This document shows positions 46,147-53,142 of a stretch of DNA of 60,932 bases, piece by piece (the first letter of the stretch is position 1; each line of letters starts with the position of its first letter). The stretch is from assembly GCA_002257025.1 (NCBI GenBank), contig NCHA01000015.1:1-60932 (forward strand), in the 5' to 3' direction. This DNA is from Sphingobacteriales bacterium 16-39-50 (GTDB taxonomy: Bacteria > Bacteroidota > Bacteroidia > Sphingobacteriales > Sphingobacteriaceae). The notes under the pieces are model-generated. The model was not told the origin of the DNA. It saw only the letters and a list, made by a program, of their open reading frames with translations, and did not search any database. A program made the position numbers and the translations under genes.

Positions 46147-47169
46147 ATGTACATACAAAACAACAGACTGCTATTGATCATTCTGATCAGTTTTATTCAT
46201 ACCAGCTTTTCATTTGCTCAGAGCAATCCACAATGGATTGTATATCAGGGGAATGAAGGGCCCGGCAAAGGTAAACATATTGTATTTGTGAGTGGGGATG
46301 AAGAATACCGCTCGGAAGAGGGCTTACCTATGATGGCAAAAATTTTAGCAGAACGCCATGGCTTTAAATGCACTGTTTTATTTGCAGTAGACCCAAAGAC
46401 AAATAATATTGATCCCGATAATCAGACCAATATACCTGGACTGGAACACTTGAAGACGGCTGATCTGATGGTTATGCTATTACGCTTCAGGGAACTACCT
46501 GATGAACAAATGAAACATATTATCGATTACACCAATGCCGGGAAACCAATTGTAGCCTTACGGACTTCAACACATGCATTCAGCTATTCACGAAATAAGC
46601 AAAACCCCAATGCAAAATACAGCTATAACAGCAAGGTAAAGGGCTGGGAAGGTGGTTATGGAAAGCAGGTACTTGGTGAAACCTGGATCAATCACCATGG
46701 TGTACATGCTAAGGAAGGTACCCGTGCATTGATCAATGGACTTGTGAAAGATCATCCAATTTTGCGCGGAGTAAAAGATATCTGGACACCAACTGATGTG
46801 TATGGAATTCTGGGCCTTCCAAATGATGCTCAGGTTTTGATATTCGGGCAAACCACAATGGGAATGACCTCTACATCACCTCTGAGCTATGAAAAGTCGG
46901 TCATGCCGGTAGCATGGATCAGAAACTACAGTTCTGTAAGTGGCAAAAAAGCGAAGATATTTACAACAACAATGGGTGCTTCGGTTGACCTGATCAGTGA
47001 AGACCTTCGCAGGTTAATTGTTAATGCTTGTTATTGGGGCACAGGCATGGAGAGCCAAATTCCTGCACAAAATAATGTTCAGATAGTTGGCGAGTACAAT
47101 CCAACCATGTTTGGTTTTGGTAAATATCAGCGGGGACTGAGCCCTTCGACTTTTGAGTGGAAGAAATAA
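46147..47169 (+). CDS. Secreted ThuA-like domain protein
   Basis: A 340-residue protein with a signal peptide (LLIILISFIHTSFSFAQ). ThuA-like (class I glutamine-amidotransferase-like) fold patterns include GKHIVFVSGDEEYRSEEGLPMMAKILAERHGF, LMVMLLRFRELPDEQMKHIIDYTNAGKPIVALRTSTHAF and NHHGVHAKEGTRALING. ThuA proteins accompany sugar catabolic operons (first seen with trehalose use) and may be keto-sugar hydrolases or isomerases; none is fully defined. It is the last gene of the run from 31531, starting 21 bp after the heme fusion gene. A hairpin cluster follows. Confidence 0.9.
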   Translation: MYIQNNRLLLIILISFIHTSFSFAQSNPQWIVYQGNEGPGKGKHIVFVSGDEEYRSEEGLPMMAKILAERHGFKCTVLFAVDPKTNNIDPDNQTNIPGLEHLKTADLMVMLLRFRELPDEQMKHIIDYTNAGKPIVALRTSTHAFSYSRNKQNPNAKYSYNSKVKGWEGGYGKQVLGETWINHHGVHAKEGTRALINGLVKDHPILRGVKDIWTPTDVYGILGLPNDAQVLIFGQTTMGMTSTSPLSYEKSVMPVAWIRNYSSVSGKKAKIFTTTMGASVDLISEDLRRLIVNACYWGTGMESQIPAQNNVQIVGEYNPTMFGFGKYQRGLSPSTFEWKK

Positions 47170-47207
47170 TTTAACGTAAACTCTACATAATATTTTAAAA
47201 CCACATA

Positions 47208-47304
47208 CCTGCCTCCCGGCAGGCAGGGAAACATAGCATTTTATAGCTTCTATCCTACATTTTAGACACAGATGGCATCGAAGCTTCGCTTCAATCTATG
47301 TCTC
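47208..47304. repeat. Hairpins between convergent thuA-like and accA genes
   Basis: CCTGCCT (47208-47214) pairs with AGGCAGG (47221-47227). A second imperfect hairpin spans GACACAGAT...GAAGCTTCGCTTC...ATCTATGTC near 47264-47302. Either could end transcription of the sugar operon. There is no long T run. Confidence 0.55.
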
Positions 47305-47398
47305 CTTTAAAACATAATAAATTTAATCTATGTGGTTAAATCTTAAACTTTATATAGTTTAATACAGAACTCACATTAATTTAGAATAATTTCTCTAA

Positions 47399-48358
47399 TC
47401 AGGATTCAATCACTACGCCCATTGCACAGAACTTTTCGATCCGTTCATTGATTACTTCGTCGATATCACGCTTAGTTAAAAGATCAAGATCTTTAGTGAT
47501 TCTATCCTGAATGGTCTTAGCCATTTCTTCAGGATTATGATGGGCACCTCCCAGTGGCTCTTTGATGATGCCATCGATCAGTTTATTCTTATACATATCG
47601 TCTGCTGTCAGTTTAAGACAGTCGGCTGCTTTCTCTTTAAAATCCCAGCTTCTCCATAATATGGATGAACATGATTCAGGTGAGATTACTGAGTACCAGG
47701 TATGCTCAAGCATATAAACCCTGTCGCCAATACCAATACCCAATGCTCCACCGGAAGCTCCCTCTCCTACAATAAAGCATAAGATAGGCACCCTCAACAC
47801 TGACATTTCAAGCAGATTCCGGGCAATTGCCTCTCCCTGACCACGCTCTTCTGCCTCCAGACCAGGATATGCTCCCGGAGTGTCAATAAAAGTGATTACA
47901 GGTTTATTGAACTTTTCCGCCAGTTTCATCAATCGGAGTGCTTTACGATAACCTTCAGGATTGGCCATTCCAAAATTACGGTATTGACGCATTTTGGTGT
48001 TCACACCTTTCTGATGACCAATGATCATTACTGTTTGACCACCAATACTGGCAAAACCTCCAACAATTGCCTTGTCATCCTTTACTGTCCGGTCACCATG
48101 CATCTCAATAAAATCATCACAGATCATTTCTATATAAGACAGGGTGTAAGGCCTTTCCGGATGCCGCGATATCTGCACATTTTGCCATCCGCTAAGATTC
48201 GAGTAGATCTGATGTCTGGCCGCATCAATCTTTAGTTCCAACTCAGCCAGTGTAGCAGACATGTCTACCTTGGTTTTCTCAGCTACCTGTTTAACCTTTT
48301 CAATCTGCAATTGCAAATCAACAATAGGCTTTTCAAAATCGAATGTTGTACTACTCAT
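47399..48358 (-). CDS. accA: Acetyl-CoA carboxylase carboxyltransferase subunit alpha
   Basis: A 319-residue alpha subunit of acetyl-CoA carboxyltransferase, the first committed step of fatty acid synthesis. Signatures are full: [18 protein letters not shown] coiled N-terminus, [57 protein letters not shown], and [57 protein letters not shown] completes the carboxyltransferase core. The partner subunit AccD is not in the window. It stands alone on the minus strand, convergent with the sugar operon. Confidence 0.97.
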   Translation of the reverse strand: MSSTTFDFEKPIVDLQLQIEKVKQVAEKTKVDMSATLAELELKIDAARHQIYSNLSGWQNVQISRHPERPYTLSYIEMICDDFIEMHGDRTVKDDKAIVGGFASIGGQTVMIIGHQKGVNTKMRQYRNFGMANPEGYRKALRLMKLAEKFNKPVITFIDTPGAYPGLEAEERGQGEAIARNLLEMSVLRVPILCFIVGEGASGGALGIGIGDRVYMLEHTWYSVISPESCSSILWRSWDFKEKAADCLKLTADDMYKNKLIDGIIKEPLGGAHHNPEEMAKTIQDRITKDLDLLTKRDIDEVINERIEKFCAMGVVIES

Positions 48359-48472
48359 AGGTTATCTAAAAGACCCGGCTAAATTAGGAAATTAATACCA
48401 TCGCCAATAAATCTAATTTTTAAAATCTGCAAACCTGAATTTGCATGAATTTTAGCGTATTCACAGAAGAAT

Positions 48473-48688
48473 TCAGGGATTAAAGTTCCTTAACTTTTCC
48501 TTTGCCTGGGCCCATGTATTTGCTGATTTCTGTTCGACTACAGCATTATCAATGAGTTGCTGCAAATTTACCAGGGCCTCCAAAACTGTTTTGTCTTTTA
48601 CCCCATCCTTTTTGAAGCGGACCAGATCCAGAATGATAGCCTTATTATTTCCGCTTTCATCGGTTATAAAATTTATTCCATCTATCAT
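48473..48688 (-). CDS. Small antitoxin-like protein, solitary
   Basis: A 71-residue soluble protein. It opens MIDGINFITDESGNNKAIILDLVRF, a short beta-hairpin pattern with 'DExGN...ILD' as in small Bacteroidota antitoxins of the Phd/RelB-like kind. It ends TWAQAKEKLRNFNP, like the toxin-binding tail (xWxxAKxxL) of such proteins. No toxin gene is found on either side, since accA lies downstream. It may be an orphan antitoxin or an unrelated small regulator. Assignment is weak and rests on pattern and length. Confidence 0.55.
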   Translation of the reverse strand: MIDGINFITDESGNNKAIILDLVRFKKDGVKDKTVLEALVNLQQLIDNAVVEQKSANTWAQAKEKLRNFNP

Positions 48689-48939
48689 TTCTTCATTCTT
48701 TTATGTTAAAAAAAGAAAAATTATTTCAATTGTCCTAATGATTATTGAAATGCAAAGATACATGATTCGATCAATACTGCTCTCTACAAGAAGAAACCTC
48801 TTTAAAAGTAAATCAGGATAACATGATAGAAATGCTGACATTTTACTGACCCAAAAGGCGCTTGCAGCTTCCCTTTTTTGAATTTTTTATTATATTTTAA
48901 CAAGAACTCAAAAAAAGCAAAGAAAAAGAGAAGAATTAC

Positions 48940-51207
48940 ATGGGTCATTTGCCAAAACTTATTGAAGATCTTGCATTAATCTTAATAGTCGCTGCAGTTA
49001 CAACTTTATTATTCAGAAGGATAAAGCAACCACTTGTTTTGGGATATATTATTGCCGGTTTTTTAGTTGGGCCTCATTTGTCGATCACACCAACAGTTGC
49101 TGATTCAGAAAATATTAAAACGCTGGCAGAAATTGGAGTTATTTTTCTACTGTTTAGTCTTGGTCTGGAGTTTAGTTTCAAAAAACTTGTACGGGTTGGT
49201 GGTGCAGCTTCAATTACAGGTCTGATAGGTATAGCTTTCATAACCGCATCAGGTTATTTAGTAGGTCGATGGATGGATTGGTCTTTCATGGATAGCCTTT
49301 TTCTGGGAGGTATGCTCGCAAGTTCGTCCACTACCATTATCATAAAAGCATTTGATGAACTGGGTGTCAAAACTAAACAGTTCGCCCAGGTGGTTTTCGG
49401 GATACTTGTAGTTGAAGATATTGTAGTGATTCTCTTAATGGTATTACTTTCAACAATTGCCATTACTAATCAATTTGAGGGAACTGAAATGCTCTTTACG
49501 GTTGCTAAACTATTCTTCTTTTTACTCCTTTGGTTCATAGCAGGAATCTTTTTACTTCCTACATTTCTAAGAAAGGCCAAATCACTTTTAGATGATGAAA
49601 CATTGCTTATTCTTGCCATTGGCCTTTGCCTCGGGATGGTTATTATAGCCAGACAGTCTGGTTTTTCAGCCGAACTTGGTGCGTTCATTATGGGCTCAAT
49701 TCTAGCTGAAACAACAAAAGCAGAGAAAATTGAGCATTTAGTTAAACCCGTAAAAGATTTGTTTGGTGCTGTTTTCTTTGTATCTGTAGGTATGCTGATT
49801 GATCCTGTTGCTATCATGGAAAATCGTTGGGCAATCCTCTGGGTAACCCTGTTGATTTTGGCAGGAAGGTTTTTCAGTTCTACAATTGGCGCTTTACTTT
49901 CAGGTCAGCCCTTAAAACAATCCATACAAGTTGGAATGAGCCTGGCTCAAATAGGTGAATTTGCATTTATAGTGGCATCACTAGGTCTTGCTTTGGGTGT
50001 TACCAGCAATTTTCTATTCCCTGTGGCTGTTGGGGCATCAGTCATAACAACTTTTACAACACCCTACAGGATTATGTATTCTGAAAAAATTTATGATTTA
50101 ATTGTAAGGATTCTGCCTGAAAAATGGGTTAAAAATTTATCAGACTATTCATCGAGCACACAAAACATTAAGACTGAAAAAAGCTGGAAAAAGGTTTTCA
50201 AATCTTACATGAACATTGTGGTAACAAATGGAATTGTTCTAATGGCCTTAATGCTGATTTCTATAAATTTTTTGCATCCTCTTTTAAGTGAAACTATTAC
50301 AAATCCGGTAATTTCAGGAATCATAGTTCTGGCCATTTCAATTGGGTTATCATCACCTTTCTTATGGGCTTTAATGGCAAAAAGGCCCGATAATATCGTA
50401 TATAAGGAATTATGGCTCCATATACAATACAGTAAAGGGCCATTACTCGTCCTTGAGATCTCCCGGGTAACAATAGGAATCCTTTTAATTGGATTTTGGG
50501 TTAGCCGAATATTTTCAACCGGTGTAGCTATTTTAATCGCGATACCATTGATTATCATGGCTTTAAGATTATTTTCGAGAAGAATTCAAAAATTTTATCA
50601 CCGTCTTGAACAAAGGTTCCTTAGTAATTTGAATGCAAGAGAAATTGCCGAAGAAGAAAATTCATACTCTGAGAAAATTCTAAGAAAACACTTTAAGCCG
50701 GAATCAGAACTTGTTCCCTGGGACGCTCATATGATTGATCTTCAGGTTAATCAGAACGCAGATTATATAGGCAAAACTTTGGAAGAGCTGGCATGGAGGG
50801 AAAAATTTGGGATTAACCTTGCATATATTAAGCGAGGTGATAAGTTGATTTATGCACCTTCCCGATTTAATAAACTGCTTCCATTCGACCATGTCGGTAT
50901 AATTGCAAGTGATGAACAAATGCAACTATTCAAACCAGCTTTTGATGCGACGGAGCCGATAGACAATGTTGAATATGATGTAGAAGATATTGTAGTTCAA
51001 AAGATTGTTGTTGATGAGCATAACAGGCTTAAAGGACTGACGGTCCGCAATTCAGGAATCCGAGAAAGAACAAATGGGCTCATATTCGGCATAGAAAGGA
51101 ATAATGAAAGAATTTTGAACCCGAATTCTCAAATGGTCTTTGAATGGGGCGATATTGTTTGGATTGTTGGAGAACGGAAAAAAATTCAGCAGCTGAATGC
51201 CCCCTGA
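48940..51207 (+). CDS. CPA2 monovalent cation:proton antiporter (KefB type) with TrkA-C domain
   Basis: A 755-residue inner-membrane protein. About a dozen membrane segments span residues 1-400 with QPLVLGYIIAGFLVGP, LAEIGVIFLLFSLGLEFSFKKL, GGMLASSSTTIIIKAFDELG and FGAVFFVSVGMLIDP, the KefB/CPA2 signature. Several further hydrophobic segments (~420-560) are followed by a soluble tail. The tail has a TrkA-C-like domain (MIDLQVNQNADYIGKTLEELAWREKFGINLAYIKRG) and probably a second (VEDIVVQKIVVDEHNRLKGLTVRNSGIRERTNG). A TrkA-N domain is not evident. It exchanges K or Na for protons. It is convergent with, and directly abuts, the gene at 51208. Confidence 0.93.
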   Translation: MGHLPKLIEDLALILIVAAVTTLLFRRIKQPLVLGYIIAGFLVGPHLSITPTVADSENIKTLAEIGVIFLLFSLGLEFSFKKLVRVGGAASITGLIGIAFITASGYLVGRWMDWSFMDSLFLGGMLASSSTTIIIKAFDELGVKTKQFAQVVFGILVVEDIVVILLMVLLSTIAITNQFEGTEMLFTVAKLFFFLLLWFIAGIFLLPTFLRKAKSLLDDETLLILAIGLCLGMVIIARQSGFSAELGAFIMGSILAETTKAEKIEHLVKPVKDLFGAVFFVSVGMLIDPVAIMENRWAILWVTLLILAGRFFSSTIGALLSGQPLKQSIQVGMSLAQIGEFAFIVASLGLALGVTSNFLFPVAVGASVITTFTTPYRIMYSEKIYDLIVRILPEKWVKNLSDYSSSTQNIKTEKSWKKVFKSYMNIVVTNGIVLMALMLISINFLHPLLSETITNPVISGIIVLAISIGLSSPFLWALMAKRPDNIVYKELWLHIQYSKGPLLVLEISRVTIGILLIGFWVSRIFSTGVAILIAIPLIIMALRLFSRRIQKFYHRLEQRFLSNLNAREIAEEENSYSEKILRKHFKPESELVPWDAHMIDLQVNQNADYIGKTLEELAWREKFGINLAYIKRGDKLIYAPSRFNKLLPFDHVGIIASDEQMQLFKPAFDATEPIDNVEYDVEDIVVQKIVVDEHNRLKGLTVRNSGIRERTNGLIFGIERNNERILNPNSQMVFEWGDIVWIVGERKKIQQLNAP

Positions 51208-51753
51208 TTAGTATCCAGGGACAAGTAGATTAATTATCGCTACAGAGTTTATTATATTTTGCCTTTCGGATATTCCGTAGCAAGCTTCAATATAATATTC
51301 AGGGCTATAATAAGACAAAACCTTTATTTGCCCCTGCGATAGAATTGTGAATTCATAAGTATATGATTCATAGATTTCATACTTTTTAGCACAAAAATTT
51401 GGAATATCCTTTTCATCCCTTATTCTGAACAAGTCATTCTGCTGAAATGTTTTCCAGATCTGCTCTAGTGAGTGGGGTGATAGATCCAGGTCTATTAGCA
51501 TGTCTTTAGCATAAGAATAAGCCCTGAGCTGTTCATCTTTCCCTGTTAAAATAAAATACTTAGCTGATGATGCTCCCTCACCAGTAAAATAGGTGCGAAA
51601 TGCCAGTACAAAATCATTCTTTGAGCTGAGCGACTGCATAAATGGCTGTACCCGGGAATTATCATATTTAATCCCGTTTTCAAGCCAAAATAGTTCCTGA
51701 GAAAATGCTGGAAGCAAAAATAGAAGAAATGAAAGGGTCAAATAGATCTTCAA
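51208..51753 (-). CDS. Secreted protein of unknown function
   Basis: A 181-residue protein with a signal peptide (MKIYLTLSFLLFLLPAFS). The mature part is a mixed alpha/beta domain with FVLAFRTYFTGEGASSAKYFILTGKDEQLRAYSYA and two cysteines (in PNFCAKKYEI and EACYGI) that could pair in the periplasm. I do not recognise the family. It starts 35 bp after the ThuA-like gene and may be the last gene of the fibre-like operon. Its stop abuts the antiporter's stop with no spacer. Confidence 0.65.
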   Translation of the reverse strand: MKIYLTLSFLLFLLPAFSQELFWLENGIKYDNSRVQPFMQSLSSKNDFVLAFRTYFTGEGASSAKYFILTGKDEQLRAYSYAKDMLIDLDLSPHSLEQIWKTFQQNDLFRIRDEKDIPNFCAKKYEIYESYTYEFTILSQGQIKVLSYYSPEYYIEACYGISERQNIINSVAIINLLVPGY

Positions 51754-51788
51754 AATTATAAGGAATATGTGGTTGTAAAAATACTGTT

Positions 51789-52634
51789 CTATTTACTCCC
51801 TAACCATAGAATGGCATTTGTAATCATTTTATTCTGAGATACATTATCGAAAGTAAATGAAAGTGTACGGTTAGTCCGGTCAATTTTATGCTCATAATCA
51901 ATATCATTATGCCCCATATTAACGTATAACATTCTATATCTGGTATTGGTCCATACAACAGGATAATAACCCTCGTGCCATATTTCATGAGGTTTAGGGC
52001 CGATACCCAGTGGAAAACTCTTAGGGTGTATAGACAACAGAATTTTTATATTGGGATTCGCCTTCAGATCATTTTTCCATCTGTACCATTCATTTGGAGC
52101 AGAAAGGAATTTTCCGGGCATTTTTTTAGCTATTGGGTGTTTAGTATCCTCAAACCGCAATATGGCAGATGTGGGTCTCCAGGTATTACTGCTGTACTGG
52201 CCCGATCCTAAAAAATCCTCATGATACCAGTCCCAGTTTTGAGGGTATGCCGAAGGACTTAGGGCAAATGCTGAAAAATGAAATCCCATCCAGGCACCAC
52301 CAGCCTCCATGTATTTTTGAAAAGCTTCCCTTTGCTCCGGTTTCTCAGGTCTGGTATCAAGGAAAAGTACAACCTGGTACCCTGAAAGAAATTTAGTATT
52401 CAAGTTATTCCAGTCATTAGTGGCAGCAAACCCAAAATTATTCTCTTCAGCTATTTTAGGAAACCACTTCAGGGCCTCCGACACATAACTGATATGAGCC
52501 TGATCATTTTTTCCGGTATAAAATGCAATTACCTGAAATTTCGGTTCGATAAGTGCTGAAAAACAATCACTGGAGTATAGCAAACCCAAAAACAGGGCAT
52601 ACAATAATTTATATCTGAAGAAAATTGAAGGCAT
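51789..52634 (-). CDS. Secreted ThuA-like domain protein (second copy)
   Basis: A 281-residue ThuA-family protein with a signal peptide (YKLLYALFLGLLYSSDCFS). Family patterns are FQVIAFYTGKNDQAHISYVSEALKWFPKIAEENNFGF, VVLFLDTRPEKPEQREAFQKYMEAGGAWMGFHFSAFAL and HEGYYPVVWTNTRYRMLYVNMGHNDIDYE. It is only distantly like the ThuA-like protein at 46147 and belongs to the DUF/ThuA group widespread in Bacteroidota. It lies 65 bp downstream of the small protein at 52700. Its place after a fibre-assembly-like cluster may be chance. Confidence 0.88.
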   Translation of the reverse strand: MPSIFFRYKLLYALFLGLLYSSDCFSALIEPKFQVIAFYTGKNDQAHISYVSEALKWFPKIAEENNFGFAATNDWNNLNTKFLSGYQVVLFLDTRPEKPEQREAFQKYMEAGGAWMGFHFSAFALSPSAYPQNWDWYHEDFLGSGQYSSNTWRPTSAILRFEDTKHPIAKKMPGKFLSAPNEWYRWKNDLKANPNIKILLSIHPKSFPLGIGPKPHEIWHEGYYPVVWTNTRYRMLYVNMGHNDIDYEHKIDRTNRTLSFTFDNVSQNKMITNAILWLGSK

Positions 52635-52699
52635 CTTATCCTGTTATAATGTAAGGATAAGGTAGAAAAAAAATAGAAATATTTAAGATTGAGATGCTA

Positions 52700-53089
52700 C
52701 TACCGCGGATCTATCTGGTAAACTATCATAGGAACACTTCCGTTGGGGCTCCGACTAAGATTTGCCATTTCAATATTGGTTACTGAACCAGCAAAAACAG
52801 GTGCAGGAATTTCCCTCTGGCTACCTTTTTTGTTCCGTGGGGATTTTATCTCAGCATTTTCGGATTGGGATTCAAATTTGCGAATCTGTGAGGCTGAAGG
52901 ATTTAGTATCGATATATCCCCTTTAGCTGATTTTTTCCCAGAGAATGTTGCTTTTGAATTTGAAGAAAGTTCAATAATTTGTACAGACTGAATATCTGAA
53001 AGCGTGATATACAAGGAGGAACTAGCCACCTGAGCCTTAATTTCAGCGGCAATAAAAAAGAAAAGAATAAAGCTCAATAAGACTTTCAT
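52700..53089 (-). CDS. Small secreted protein with pilin-like N-terminus
   Basis: A 129-residue protein with a signal peptide (VLLSFILFFFIAAEIKAQ). The mature start SSSLYITLSDIQSVQI closely parallels the pilin-like proteins downstream in sequence order (ANLNITLSDVLSFSVTQ at 58476-59012). The rest has low complexity (Ser, Lys, Asn) up to a conserved-looking VPMIVYQIDPR end. It may be a truncated subunit, a fibre terminator or an anchor. It starts 53 bp after the usher-like gene. The family is not recognised. Confidence 0.6.
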   Translation of the reverse strand: MKVLLSFILFFFIAAEIKAQVASSSLYITLSDIQSVQIIELSSNSKATFSGKKSAKGDISILNPSASQIRKFESQSENAEIKSPRNKKGSQREIPAPVFAGSVTNIEMANLSRSPNGSVPMIVYQIDPR

Positions 53090-53142
53090 ATATTCTCTTA
53101 CGATAAATATATGAAAAGGTTACAATTACCAAAGAAATATTT

